Source: Chroogloeocystis siderophila 5.2 s.c.1
GTDB taxonomy: Bacteria > Cyanobacteriota > Cyanobacteriia > Cyanobacteriales > Chroococcidiopsidaceae
NCBI RefSeq assembly: GCF_001904655.1
Contig: NZ_MRCC01000011.1
Location: 1-64,000, forward strand
Direction: 5' to 3'
Length of the DNA: 64,000 nt
Shown here piece after piece: positions 44,527 to 53,363 of the stretch. The position numbers and the translations under genes were made by a program. Numbering within the stretch: position 1 is the first letter of the stretch; each line of letters starts with the position of its first letter. The notes beneath the pieces were generated by a model, which had not been told where the DNA came from, ran no database searches, and worked only from the letters and a program-made list of their open reading frames with translations.

Positions 44527-44550
44527 TAAGCCCGCCGATTTGGGGGCTTA
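44527..44550 (+). terminator. Hairpin terminator candidate
   Basis: TAAGCCC (44527-44533) pairs with GGGCTTA (44544-44550) with a ten-base loop, 20 bases after the preceding stop codon. No clear T-run follows, so it may be a weak terminator. Confidence 0.45.
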
Positions 44551-44625
44551 CGAAAATATGTTCGTTAATTCTTATGCTGGTCTTGCTAGAGTCTACAGTC
44601 GAAGGATGCTTGTCGCTAGTATTGT

Positions 44626-45048
44626 TTAGTCTTCAAACTCTGGCATCATATTCGGACCAATCAAAGTTACATCATACTCGTCCAAGGGACCAGAAGGCAT
44701 TGTGTCTCTGCTCAATAGGTAATAAATTGCTCGAACTTGAGGACCAAACACAATTTCATCTTCATTTTTGAGGTCGTGTGCAGGAATTTTCCGACCATTA
44801 ATCAGTAATCCATTGGCACTAGGTTTTCCTTTATAGTCGCCGTCAATAATACGATAGTAAAAGCTGCCATCTTCGCGTGGTAATCTGACCAGCGTTGCGT
44901 GACGACGAGAAACAAACTGCGAAAACAAACGGATATCGCAGCGCGCGTCTCTGCCGATAGAGTACACAGGAGCGTCTAAACTAAATTCTTTACGTCCCTG
45001 ATCGTCTTCAACAATCAGTATGTGGTTCTGATTAGGTTGTAAAGCCAT
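44626..45048 (-). CDS. FHA-domain phosphothreonine-binding protein
   Basis: A 140-residue protein consisting mainly of one forkhead-associated domain. The key motif YSIGRDARCDIRLFSQFVSRRHA contains the conserved GR, S and RH residues that bind phosphothreonine, and a C-terminal DVTLIGPNMMPEFED tail is acidic. FHA modules read Ser/Thr kinase signals. The start is placed at 45048 (MALQPNQNH); 45072 is an alternative. The partner is unknown. Confidence 0.88.
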   Translation of the reverse strand: MALQPNQNHILIVEDDQGRKEFSLDAPVYSIGRDARCDIRLFSQFVSRRHATLVRLPREDGSFYYRIIDGDYKGKPSANGLLINGRKIPAHDLKNEDEIVFGPQVRAIYYLLSRDTMPSGPLDEYDVTLIGPNMMPEFED

Positions 45049-45072
45049 TGAAGCATCGGTTAGTAAAATCAC

Positions 45073-45445
45073 TGAATCAATCTGTTCGTTTCGCTTTGGT
45101 CATACCAGCTGGGAATCGCTATCAAAAAGCGCGATTTCTGCTGAGATTATTGAATTAGCTTAACTTAGCTTGATTGTACTTTACATTTAAATGTCTCCTC
45201 TATCAAATCTAGTATCATTTCACTAAATGACAATGACAAATAAGTTCTCCTTACCTTTCTGCTTCCTCTGCTGCTCATTTTGCGTAACTTTAAAGTGGAA
45301 CAATATAAGGTAGCCTTTAATATTCATCACCAGTAACTTACGATCTATTGCAGTTTAGTTACATAAAGTAACACTCTGAGCGTCTACTATTTTGCCTAGA
45401 GTAATTACGTATAGGGAAGCATTGAATTTGATAAGTATAAGCGTT
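45073..45445. other. Spacer between FHA gene and copper ATPase gene
   Basis: I see no coding sequence in these 373 bases. They lie upstream of the FHA gene and downstream of the copper ATPase gene, both on the minus strand, and presumably carry the FHA promoter. No clear hairpin or operator was recognised. Confidence 0.4.
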
Positions 45446-47899
45446 TTAAACGCCTGCTGGAGTCTTCATTTCTGTTTGGTGAAAGCGGCGCAACAACAAA
45501 GAATTGGTAACGACACTGATTGAGCTAAGTGCCATGAATGCACCCGCTGCTGCTGGACTGAGAACAAAACCAAAACTCGGTAGCAAAACACCAGCTGCAA
45601 TCGGAATTCCTAGTGTGTTGTAGGCGAATGCCCAAAATAAGTTTTGGCGAATTTTATTGAAGGTCGCACGGCTTAACTTGATCGCAACGACAACATCGGT
45701 TAAGCGATCGCGCATCAGGACAATTTCTGCGGTTTCCATCGCAACGTCCGTGCCAGTTTTTAAGGCAATTCCGACCTCAGCTTGTGATAAGGCAGGAGCA
45801 TCATTAATACCATCACCTACCATCGCCACGAGATGATTTTGCGATTGTAGTTGTTGAATGGCGGCTGCTTTACCACTAGGACGCACGCCTGCAAGGATGT
45901 GGTGTGGTTCGATGGCGAGTTGTAGCGCGATCGCCGCCGCGACTTCTTGTCGATCCCCAGTTAAGAGCATGACTTGTAGACCGATTTGCCGCAAGCTATC
46001 TACCGTAGCTTTTGCGTCTGCTCTGAGCGTATCTGTCAGCGCAATTAATCCTACTAATGCACTTTCTACTGCTACATAGATGACAGTTTTACCGTTACTG
46101 AGCAGCGATTGACTCAGTTGTTGTGCAGCATCATCAATCGTAATCGAGTGCTGTTTGAGCCATTCCTGATTACCCAGCAACACCTGAGTATGACCTGCAA
46201 CTACGGCTGATACTCCTAATCCTGGTTCCATGTCGAAGTTATGGGCATCGAGAATTGGCAAATTTTGCTGTTGTGCAGCTTGTCTGATCGCGGTAGCTAC
46301 AGGATGCGCGTTGCCACTTTCTGCGGCTGCGGCTAGTTGTAGCAGGTACTGAGTATCAGATATAGCTTCTTCGCGGCAGATTTCTGTCAAGGCGATGCAA
46401 TCGCTGACGTGCAAAAGTCCAGTTGTGAGCGTACCAGTTTTATCAAAAACTACTGCACTTAATTGATGTACTCTTTGCAAGACATCGCCACCTTTGATCA
46501 ATAACCCACGTTCTGCACCTACTCCTGTACCGACAAGAATCGCGGTAGGTGTCGCTAGTCCTAAAGCACACGGACACGCAACAACCATCACGGCGATCGC
46601 AAGTTTTAAACTGAGTAACAGCGGCGAATAAATTGTCGTTTGGACATGATGCGGCTGATGTAGTGAGTTATGTCCTAAGTGGACAAGGTGATGCGGCTGC
46701 GTGACGACATCAGACCAGATATGAGTCCCAATAAAATACCAAAACACAAAAGTCAATACCGCAGCGGTTAACACGCCGTAGGTAAAATATCCTGCTACTG
46801 TATCTGCTAATTTTTGAACGGGTGCTTTGCGCGTTTGCGCGGCTTCTACTAAAGCGACAATCTGGGCTAGCGTCGTATCTTTCCCTGTACGCGTTGCTCG
46901 TAGTGAAATTGTTCCTAGTTGATTTATTGTCCCTGCGGCTACAAGATCTCCAGGGTGCTTTGTCACTGGCATGGCTTCCCCAGTGAGCATTGATTCATCT
47001 ACCGTTGTCTTCCCTGCAACGATTTCACCATCAACGGGGATTTTTTCACCTGGTAGAACTTGTAACCATTCGCCTACGCGCACGCGATCAGCAGGAATTT
47101 CTACACTTTCGCATCCTGAAGAAACTGTGGTTGTGGGCTCGGCTATTAAACGCGCAACTTGCGGTTGCAGCGCTAGTAATTCACGAAAAGCAGATGCTGC
47201 ACGTCCTCGCGCTTGTTGTTCTAATGTTCTTCCGAGTAAGATAAAGCCCAACAGCATCACGGGTTCGTCAAAAAAGCAGTCCCAACCGAGTTGTGGAAAC
47301 AAAAGTGCTACTAAACTTGCGGTGTAAGCCGTCAGCGTTCCCAATCCCACTAAGGTATTCATGTTGGGTGCATTGCGCCGCAATCCCCGCCAGCCATCAA
47401 GTAAAATTGGGCGTCCTGGTCCGAGTAAGGTGGTACTTGCGAGTCCAAAGTGCAGCCAAATATTGTGCAACATCGGCGGTGCAGGCAAACCCCACTCGCT
47501 GAAATGTCCCAAGCTAGACAATACAAGCAAAACGCCAGCAACAACTAACTGTCTAAATGCTGATTGCATTTCATGACGGTGTTTTGCTGGCTCTACACTA
47601 CTAGAAACAGTAGCTTCTCCCTGTGCATAACGTGGTTGGGTAGGGAACCCAGCAGCGGTTAAATTCTCTGCGAGTTCGGCGGCATCTACAGCACCTGCGG
47701 TACACTCAACAACGGCAACTTCTGTAACCAAGTTTACACACGCAGAAAGTACGCTCTCATTTTTTGTTAACTGACTTTCGACAACCTTAACACAGCCAGC
47801 ACACTTCATCCCTTGAATGTCTAGTGTGATTGTTTCTGTGGGTTGATTGATACTACTCGGTACAGACTGCGGTGACTCGGTTTTTGGGACAAGTTGCAT
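45446..47899 (-). CDS. Copper-translocating P1B-type ATPase with His-rich luminal loop
   Basis: An 817-residue Cu+ P-type ATPase (PacS/CtaA/CopA group). N-terminal HMA domain with Cu-binding C33-AG-C36, TGE in the actuator domain (MLTGEAMPV), the membrane CPC (442-444), phosphorylated Asp in DKTGTLT (D486), the HP motif (AHPVATAI), and late AYNTLGIP and MALSSISVV motifs typical of Cu+ pumps. A non-cytoplasmic loop before CPC (392-420) contains eight His, including PHHLVHLGHNSLHQPHHV. The start MQLVPKTESP at 47899 is preferred over 47926. It exports or delivers copper to thylakoid plastocyanin or out of the cell. Confidence 0.93.
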   Translation of the reverse strand: MQLVPKTESPQSVPSSINQPTETITLDIQGMKCAGCVKVVESQLTKNESVLSACVNLVTEVAVVECTAGAVDAAELAENLTAAGFPTQPRYAQGEATVSSSVEPAKHRHEMQSAFRQLVVAGVLLVLSSLGHFSEWGLPAPPMLHNIWLHFGLASTTLLGPGRPILLDGWRGLRRNAPNMNTLVGLGTLTAYTASLVALLFPQLGWDCFFDEPVMLLGFILLGRTLEQQARGRAASAFRELLALQPQVARLIAEPTTTVSSGCESVEIPADRVRVGEWLQVLPGEKIPVDGEIVAGKTTVDESMLTGEAMPVTKHPGDLVAAGTINQLGTISLRATRTGKDTTLAQIVALVEAAQTRKAPVQKLADTVAGYFTYGVLTAAVLTFVFWYFIGTHIWSDVVTQPHHLVHLGHNSLHQPHHVQTTIYSPLLLSLKLAIAVMVVACPCALGLATPTAILVGTGVGAERGLLIKGGDVLQRVHQLSAVVFDKTGTLTTGLLHVSDCIALTEICREEAISDTQYLLQLAAAAESGNAHPVATAIRQAAQQQNLPILDAHNFDMEPGLGVSAVVAGHTQVLLGNQEWLKQHSITIDDAAQQLSQSLLSNGKTVIYVAVESALVGLIALTDTLRADAKATVDSLRQIGLQVMLLTGDRQEVAAAIALQLAIEPHHILAGVRPSGKAAAIQQLQSQNHLVAMVGDGINDAPALSQAEVGIALKTGTDVAMETAEIVLMRDRLTDVVVAIKLSRATFNKIRQNLFWAFAYNTLGIPIAAGVLLPSFGFVLSPAAAGAFMALSSISVVTNSLLLRRFHQTEMKTPAGV

Positions 47900-47976
47900 A
47901 AATTCAGGGCTGCGACACCTCAACACATAACTACTGTAGCGTTTAGGTACAAAGCGATGGTAGTGCGGCTAAGAAT

Positions 47977-48513
47977 TTAGGAAATTCGTAGTAGTTCTAC
48001 ATCAAAGACGAGGGTGGCGTTGGGAGGAATTACTCCACCTGCACCACGCGCCCCGTAACCAAGTTCAGGAGGAATAATTAACTGGCGACGTCCGCCGACT
48101 TTCATCGTGCTAATTCCTTCGTCCCAACCTTTGATGACTTGTCCTGCACCGAGTTTAAAGTCAAAGGGACGATTGCGATCGCGCGAACTATCGAACTTCG
48201 TTCCGTTTTCTAAAGTTCCGGTGTAGTGGACATAAACTCTTTGCCCAGCTTTTGGAGTTGCGCCATCACCTTCTTGGATATCAATGTATTTCAGTCCAGA
48301 GGGCGTTGTTATAGCCTTTTCATCAGACATCATGTTACTAAGTAAAGTATTTTCTGTAGTGGCGTTGCTGGGTGCAACAACCTCATTTGCTGGTTGATTT
48401 GGCGTGAGTTGTTCGGCAATTGCAAAGTCGGGTTGTTGACTGCTAAACTGCGCGACTACCAGTACAATGACGCAAGCGATGACAACACCTAAACTAATTA
48501 AAATTTCTCTCAA
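47977..48513 (-). CDS. FKBP-type peptidyl-prolyl cis-trans isomerase
   Basis: A 178-residue exported or membrane-anchored FKBP. The N-terminal hydrophobic segment (about 5-25) leads to a linker and an FKBP domain (about 72-178) with [34 protein letters not shown] and [24 protein letters not shown]. It catalyses proline isomerisation during protein folding, probably in the periplasm or thylakoid lumen. Confidence 0.93.
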   Translation of the reverse strand: MREILISLGVVIACVIVLVVAQFSSQQPDFAIAEQLTPNQPANEVVAPSNATTENTLLSNMMSDEKAITTPSGLKYIDIQEGDGATPKAGQRVYVHYTGTLENGTKFDSSRDRNRPFDFKLGAGQVIKGWDEGISTMKVGGRRQLIIPPELGYGARGAGGVIPPNATLVFDVELLRIS

Positions 48514-48604
48514 AATTTAGTTCTCCCTCAAGACAATAAATTGAGCGACTTCACGTGTTCTAGTTTATGTCAAAAGCGATTCTTTGTTAGCTAAACCACA
48601 GTAG

Positions 48605-48934
48605 TTACATTCCCCGCCACAATTTATTTTCTAAATCGCGTACCTGGCGCTCAAGACGGTCAATGCGCCCGCGCAATTCATCCATTTCTGCTTGGCGGGG
48701 TACACCCAAGTCTTGCAGCATATTGCGCATTTGACGCTGCATTTGCACTTCAAAATTACCTTGTTCTGATTTAAGTTGGTGCATCAAGTTGTCAATAAAC
48801 TCTTTCGCTTGATCCGGCTGAAGCTTGCCGTCCTTGACTAGTTCATCACTTACTTCCCGCAGCTTTTCGGCTACCAATGACGTTGTGCCTATACCAACCA
48901 TTAATAGCTGTTTAATCCAGTTGTTGCTTTCCAT
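48605..48934 (-). CDS. Phasin-like helical protein
   Basis: A 109-residue mostly helical protein: N-terminal hydrophobic helix (NNWIKQLLMVGIGTTSLVAE) and a C-terminal coiled coil (MDELRGRIDRLERQVRDLE). It resembles phasin-family and related cyanobacterial proteins that bind granule surfaces or partner proteins. The start is placed at ATG 48934 (MESNNW); a longer frame adds 13 residues. No polyhydroxyalkanoate genes adjoin. Confidence 0.68.
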   Translation of the reverse strand: MESNNWIKQLLMVGIGTTSLVAEKLREVSDELVKDGKLQPDQAKEFIDNLMHQLKSEQGNFEVQMQRQMRNMLQDLGVPRQAEMDELRGRIDRLERQVRDLENKLWRGM

Positions 48935-49156
48935 GCTATCTTGCGGATATTTAATCAATAAAGACGAAATCAAAAATCAGGGTTAGGAATGAGTCGCCAC
49001 AAGAACATAACTCTGATACTACTGTATACCGTGTTATGGCATAGAATTGCGGTTGCTAAAGCTATGCTTGAAGCGTAAACCCTAAGTGCCCTGTAGTTCT
49101 ATTGTGGCAAATTTACAGCTTTGCCTATAGCTACTGCAAGATAGAAAATCGCTAAG

Positions 49157-49468
49157 ATGGTTATTGAGTTGCTTAAGTGTAAAGTAGATCCAAATTTGCG
49201 CGAACAATATTTGCAATTAGATGCAGAAGTTTGGACGAAAGCGCTGGCTGAGTGTCCTGGATTTCTAGGAAAAGAAGTTTGGCTGAATCCACACGAAGCA
49301 TCAGAAGTTATTTTAGTGATTCGCTGGGCGACGAAAGAACAATGGAAAGCTATCTCTGACGAGTTTCTAAATCGGATAGAACAACTATTTTTGCAACAAA
49401 TGGGTCGCACTTATAAAATTGTCGAGTCAGCAGAGTACCAAGTTTATGGCGATCGCTTATCTTCTTAG
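49157..49468 (+). CDS. TIGR03792-family protein (dimeric alpha/beta barrel)
   Basis: A 103-residue protein matching the cyanobacterial TIGR03792 family: MVIELLKCKVDPNLREQYLQ start, central ALAECPGFLGKEVWLNPH, VILVIRWATKEQWKAI. The fold resembles the dimeric alpha/beta barrels of antibiotic-biosynthesis-monooxygenase type. The function is unknown. A zinc-ribbon protein follows 30 bases after its stop. Confidence 0.82.
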   Translation: MVIELLKCKVDPNLREQYLQLDAEVWTKALAECPGFLGKEVWLNPHEASEVILVIRWATKEQWKAISDEFLNRIEQLFLQQMGRTYKIVESAEYQVYGDRLSS

Positions 49469-49498
49469 TTGACATTAACTTTAACTTTACTGTTATCA

Positions 49499-49855
49499 AT
49501 GCCACATTGTCCTCGTTGTCATCAATCGGTTGATGCACAAGCTGTGACTTGTCCTTATTGCCGTACTCCACTCAAAGCTTACGGACATCCAGGAATCCCC
49601 CTACATCGCGCTACTGGTGATACGTACTTGTGCGATCGCTGTACTTATCACTTAGACGATACGTGTAATTTTCCGCAGCGTCCCTATGCCAAAGAGTGTA
49701 CGCTCTATCAAGATGTCACACAAGCTCAATTGCGCGCATCACAGCAGTCTTACAAAAGCAGCTTGCGTGCAAATTTCCGTAGCTGGCTTCAACAATATCA
49801 GTTTTGGCTATTAATCCTCGGTTTACTCTTACTGAGTTTTTTGATTGTCTTGTAA
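49499..49855 (+). CDS. Zinc-ribbon protein with C-terminal membrane anchor
   Basis: A 118-residue protein. The N-terminus MPHCPRCHQSVDAQAVTCPYC is a four-Cys zinc ribbon; a second Cys set (LCDRCTYHLDDTC) follows, and one hydrophobic helix (about 98-117) ends the protein. The start is set at ATG 49499 (MPHCPRC); upstream in-frame residues back to 49469 lack similarity. It is likely a membrane-tethered zinc protein of unknown role. Confidence 0.78.
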   Translation: MPHCPRCHQSVDAQAVTCPYCRTPLKAYGHPGIPLHRATGDTYLCDRCTYHLDDTCNFPQRPYAKECTLYQDVTQAQLRASQQSYKSSLRANFRSWLQQYQFWLLILGLLLLSFLIVL

Positions 49856-49891
49856 AGTGGTATGAGGTCAAGAGTAATTAGATTAAGCAAT

Positions 49892-51067
49892 TCACTCGTC
49901 CCTCATAATGATCTCCCGAATCTTCTCGGCGGTAGCAGGTGCGAGTAAAACGCCGTTGCGGTAGTGTCCTGTCGCGAGGAGAATGTTGTCAAAACCTGGC
50001 ACGTGGCGAATGATAGGCGCCGGTTGTCCTTCGGGGCGTGGGCGTAATCCTGACCAAGTGCGGATAATTTTGGCTTGGGCTAAAGCCGGACAAAATGCGA
50101 TCGCTTGCTGTTTAACTTTTTCTAATTGCGTAGCATCTGCGACTACCTGTCCGTTTGCAGAAAATTCTACTGTCGCACCAACCCAGTAATCTGTAATTGG
50201 TTGACTGCTAAGACAAGGAACAATATGAACGTCATCGCCTGTAATAACAGGTTGAAAATGGGGATTGCCTAAAGGTTGATTGACCCGCATATGAATCGCT
50301 TGACCGAGTACAGGTTTAATTTCTACGGCTAGCGTTGATTGTGCTTGCTGCGTAGGTGCAAATGTGAGTGCTATGTGAGTGCGATCGCGAGAAGTAGATT
50401 CTTGTCGCCATTGCAACGGTGTTGAACCAGTACCGGCGGCGATGACTAACCAATCAACATCTTTGATTTTTTCGGATAATTGAGCGTTCTCGATTTGGAG
50501 ATACATCCGTTGATCGGCGTTATCGAGATAATAACCTGTGGCTGTGACTCCAAAATGAAATTGAACTCCTTTGTGCTTTGCGGCTTCTACTAAAGCTAAC
50601 GTCAGCGCTACGGGGTCAACTTGTCGATCTTGCGGTGAGTAAATTGCTGCTACTATTTTTTCACCATTAAGCTGCGGACAGCGCGATTGTAATTGTGCAG
50701 CGTTCCAAATTTCTAATTGCCATTCTTGTGCTGAACGAACTGCGGCTAATTTTTCCCAAGCTGCTAAATCTTCTTGAAAACAAAGCATCAATATGCCTTG
50801 TCGATTGAAGGGAATCCGCCGCCTAATAGCCGCTTCTAGCTCTGGAATGAGGGTTTCATAGCGTTTGATACTCGCAGCGCGCATCTGCCAGGCATTACCC
50901 TTAATTTTGTGGCTAATGGCTCCCATTAATACCCCCAGCGCTGCCCCTGTTGCTGCTTGGGCGGGTGGTTGTTGATCGATCACGGTAACTTCTAGCCCAG
51001 ATAAACTGAGTTCGTAGGCGATCGCCGCCCCGACAACACCACAGCCAATAACTAGTACATGACTCAT
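49892..51067 (-). CDS. FAD-dependent amine oxidase (DadA/ThiO-like)
   Basis: A 391-residue FAD oxidoreductase of the D-amino-acid dehydrogenase/glycine oxidase group. FAD-binding VIGCGVVGAAIAYELSLSG starts near residue 5; the C-terminal RTWSGLRPRPEGQPAPIIRHVPGF and LLATGHYRNGVLLAPATA segments match glycine/sarcosine oxidases. Cyanobacterial thiamine-pathway ThiO is often fused to ThiG; this one stands alone, so the substrate could be glycine or another amine. It is preceded by psbQ further upstream. Confidence 0.88.
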   Translation of the reverse strand: MSHVLVIGCGVVGAAIAYELSLSGLEVTVIDQQPPAQAATGAALGVLMGAISHKIKGNAWQMRAASIKRYETLIPELEAAIRRRIPFNRQGILMLCFQEDLAAWEKLAAVRSAQEWQLEIWNAAQLQSRCPQLNGEKIVAAIYSPQDRQVDPVALTLALVEAAKHKGVQFHFGVTATGYYLDNADQRMYLQIENAQLSEKIKDVDWLVIAAGTGSTPLQWRQESTSRDRTHIALTFAPTQQAQSTLAVEIKPVLGQAIHMRVNQPLGNPHFQPVITGDDVHIVPCLSSQPITDYWVGATVEFSANGQVVADATQLEKVKQQAIAFCPALAQAKIIRTWSGLRPRPEGQPAPIIRHVPGFDNILLATGHYRNGVLLAPATAEKIREIIMRDE

Positions 51068-51159
51068 GATTTGAGCGAGAATGTTTGAGTCGAGGAGCAG
51101 AGGAGCTTGAGAGAGTTACTTGTAAAGAGTGTTGAGTTACTAAGTTATTTTCTAATGCC

Positions 51160-51205
51160 TCTAGCACCTTTGTTCGCGAACAATTCAAAACGTGCTAACG
51201 CACCG
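51160..51205. repeat. Dispersed mosaic repeat, copy 2
   Basis: TAATGCCTCTAGCACCTTTG (like 33540-33560) is followed by TTCGCGAACAATTC and AAAACGTGCTAACGCA, which is the inverse of the first piece of the copy at 33509. Flanking sequence contains GAGGAGC and GCTCCTCGC palindromic scraps. Confidence 0.5.
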
Positions 51206-51263
51206 CTACGCTTTCCAAAATTCAAAACTCATCACTATTTCCTCGCTCCTCGCCCCTCGTTAA

Positions 51264-51737
51264 TTACGCTTCACTTTCTTGCGTTGGTGTTGATTTGGGA
51301 ATCAACTGCAAAAAGCCATCGATATCTGCTAAGGCTTCGCGGTAGTTAAGTGTTGCTTTTTGATAATCAGCGGCTTCTGCGGCTTGCTCAATTTTGACTA
51401 AATTATCAAACAAGTCGCGAGTATATGCCCTTGCTTGTGATTGGTCTTGCGGTAGAAGATTGCGAGTGACGTAAGTCATTTTGAGTCGCATTTCCCCAAC
51501 AGGACCGTGAATGAAGTTGCTGACATCGATCCAATCGCGACGTTTGATTAATGTGATGAGTTCGTTATTCATGCGATCACGTAACGCAACAATGTCAGGA
51601 ACATATTGCTGAATTTGCTCTATCTGCGCCGCCGTATAGGTTGGAGGTGCTTTTGCAACGCTGGGGCTACTACAACTAACAAGAAACGTTGTCACGATAA
51701 CTAAAATCAATGACAGAATTGACCGATAACGCGCCAT
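51264..51737 (-). CDS. psbQ: Photosystem II extrinsic lipoprotein PsbQ
   Basis: A 157-residue cyanobacterial PsbQ (CyanoQ). The signal peptide ARYRSILSLILVIVTTFLVSC ends in the lipobox Cys, then a four-helix domain with YVPDIVALRDRMNNELITLI, WIDVSNFIHGPVGEMRLKM and RAYTRDLFDNLVKIEQAAE. It sits on the lumenal side of photosystem II and stabilises the oxygen-evolving complex. The start is placed at MARYRS (51737); a longer frame upstream does not resemble a signal peptide. Confidence 0.92.
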   Translation of the reverse strand: MARYRSILSLILVIVTTFLVSCSSPSVAKAPPTYTAAQIEQIQQYVPDIVALRDRMNNELITLIKRRDWIDVSNFIHGPVGEMRLKMTYVTRNLLPQDQSQARAYTRDLFDNLVKIEQAAEAADYQKATLNYREALADIDGFLQLIPKSTPTQESEA

Positions 51738-52056
51738 AATCTGACTATACTTTTGTCTGCTGATGAACAGTGTCATTTTAGATCGCTGGTGGCAAGAATC
51801 AATTGCTATTGTCTTGCGCAAATGAAATTTTCGTCTCCTACTGCGAGAGGGATGTTCTCAGGACACGTGCGGCTCGTTGGGATTCAAAGTTTTAAGTGTA
51901 AATATCTGTTAACGGCTGTGGCGCGATCGCGTTGAGAGCAGCGATTGCAAAATTGATAAAGTATTGTTAAGCTGGAATACCAATACAGTAAGCTTTCTAG
52001 CGGTTTTCTGTCGTCTTTTTCACTACACTAGACTCAAAATCCAGGAGAGTTCCCGC

Positions 52057-52491
52057 GTGAACGCAGCTGAGCAAGCAACTAATTTGGAACTTACCAGTAA
52101 AATTGCTACAGTCGTTAATCTTTTTAAATCAGAGTTTCCTGACGCTAGGTCTGACCTCAAACCGTGGACTAACGATCCTGATACTAGAGAATTAGTCGAT
52201 CCGGATTCAATCGATATTGGCTTTCACTTTCCTGGTGTCAGTCGGTCGTTGCAAAGTCGCAGCATTTTGGTACAAATCCGCTTTCACGAAGATCCTTTAA
52301 ACGGCGATCGCGCTTGTATCGGCGTTGAAGCCGCAGGTTTTGACCATCGTGGTAAGCAGTGGCGTCTTTCTACCGTGGAAAACTGGAGTTTTGTTGGTGT
52401 TGTTCAACCTTCGCCTGAAGTTGGAGAAAAGTTAAAATCGTTTTGCCGCGAAATTATCCGCGTATTTAATCAGCCCACAGCACCAGAGTAG
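52057..52491 (+). CDS. Conserved hypothetical protein
   Basis: A 144-residue soluble protein with a compact alpha/beta pattern: SKIATVVNLFKSEFPDARSD, DIGFHFPGVSRSLQSRSILV and FVGVVQPSPEVGEKLKSFC. The start is GTG 52057 with AGGAG nine bases upstream; the longer in-frame extension back to 51964 is hydrophobic and lacks a ribosome-binding site. Homologues are, as far as I can judge, cyanobacterial proteins of unknown function. Confidence 0.68.
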   Translation: MNAAEQATNLELTSKIATVVNLFKSEFPDARSDLKPWTNDPDTRELVDPDSIDIGFHFPGVSRSLQSRSILVQIRFHEDPLNGDRACIGVEAAGFDHRGKQWRLSTVENWSFVGVVQPSPEVGEKLKSFCREIIRVFNQPTAPE

Positions 52492-52532
52492 TCATTGATC
52501 ACAAGTAGCTTCAAGGAATTCTCTAATCTTGC

Positions 52533-52946
52533 TTAATTGCTTGCAGACTGACTTTTACATTCACTACAGTAAGGTGAGTTATAGGTGTTCTGACGTTTAC
52601 CAAATAGCGTGTAGCGGTTATCGCGGACTTGTTCGTAAATGCGATCGCCTACCCACTTGACGCCTGGTAATCCGCGATAAGCTTCAACAAAAAGATTACC
52701 CATCGGTAACACACGCCCAATTTCTTCGATGGCTGCTGTACCTTGCCAACGACGTTCAGGTGCATCAGCATCAAGTAAAATCACACCTAACTCGCAATCT
52801 TGTGGTGTAATTTCCCAGGGTGCAAGCGTCGCTTGGTCTTGCATGGGGACGTAACGAAATATTTGTCCTTTATCAAAGCTCTCAAGTAATCGGACAAAAG
52901 TCACGCAAAGATTGCAATTGCCGTCGTAGATAACGTGGTAATTCAT
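52533..52946 (-). CDS. DCC-family (DUF393) thiol-disulfide oxidoreductase-like protein
   Basis: A 137-residue protein with the DCC motif D-G-x-C-x-x-C (YDGNCNLCVTF) at the N-terminus and a second Cys pair near the C-terminus (PYCSEC). DCC proteins are thioredoxin-like, of unproven reaction. The promoter region, shared with pirin, contains two notable palindromes, suggesting co-regulated redox genes. Confidence 0.85.
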   Translation of the reverse strand: MNYHVIYDGNCNLCVTFVRLLESFDKGQIFRYVPMQDQATLAPWEITPQDCELGVILLDADAPERRWQGTAAIEEIGRVLPMGNLFVEAYRGLPGVKWVGDRIYEQVRDNRYTLFGKRQNTYNSPYCSECKSQSASN

Positions 52947-53078
52947 GAAAACAATTTTCTGTATATGTGGTTACATTTATATTTTTAAGCTTATTTTGCT
53001 TGTTGTGTAAATCATGCTAAGGGGGACTTATTACTTGTAGGCGATCGCACAAACTGAATTTTCCCTTTTTAATATTAG

Positions 53079-53114
53079 TTTAAAGAGATATTTAATATTA
53101 AATATCTCTTTAAA
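53079..53114. promoter_or_regulatory. 36-bp perfect palindrome in divergent promoter region
   Basis: The first 18 bases, TTTAAAGAGATATTTAAT, are the exact reverse complement of the next 18. The palindrome is AT-rich and lies in the region shared by the DCC gene (minus) and the pirin gene (plus), 133 bases from the former start and 250 from the latter. It could be a dimeric regulator operator or a bidirectional structure. A perfect palindrome this long is unlikely by chance. Confidence 0.6.
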
Positions 53115-53130
53115 TAACACTATCTGAAAA

Positions 53131-53161
53131 GTAAGTGCCTTACTTTTAGGTGCGTACTTAC
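53131..53161. promoter_or_regulatory. Inverted repeat GTAAGT...ACTTAC, candidate HxlR-type operator
   Basis: GTAAGT (53131-53136) and ACTTAC (53156-53161) are inverted, with internal TTACTTTTAGG between them. The half-site TACTTACTTT-like pattern resembles operators of HxlR-family redox regulators. It sits directly beside the 36-bp palindrome. No HxlR gene is in the window. Confidence 0.5.
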
Positions 53162-53363
53162 TATTTTTATCTTTTTTGTTTAATATAGTAATAGAAAACG
53201 GGCAGTAATAATTTTTTCTAAATAAATTATTCAGCGAAGAGCATTAAAGTGTTTTAGTTATTTTAGTATTGTATAAACCTCAATAAAAATTAACTAATCT
53301 AATAATTAGCTATCTATATAGTTACGAAAAAGCTTGCAGGAGAAAACTCGAGGAGGTAAAAAT

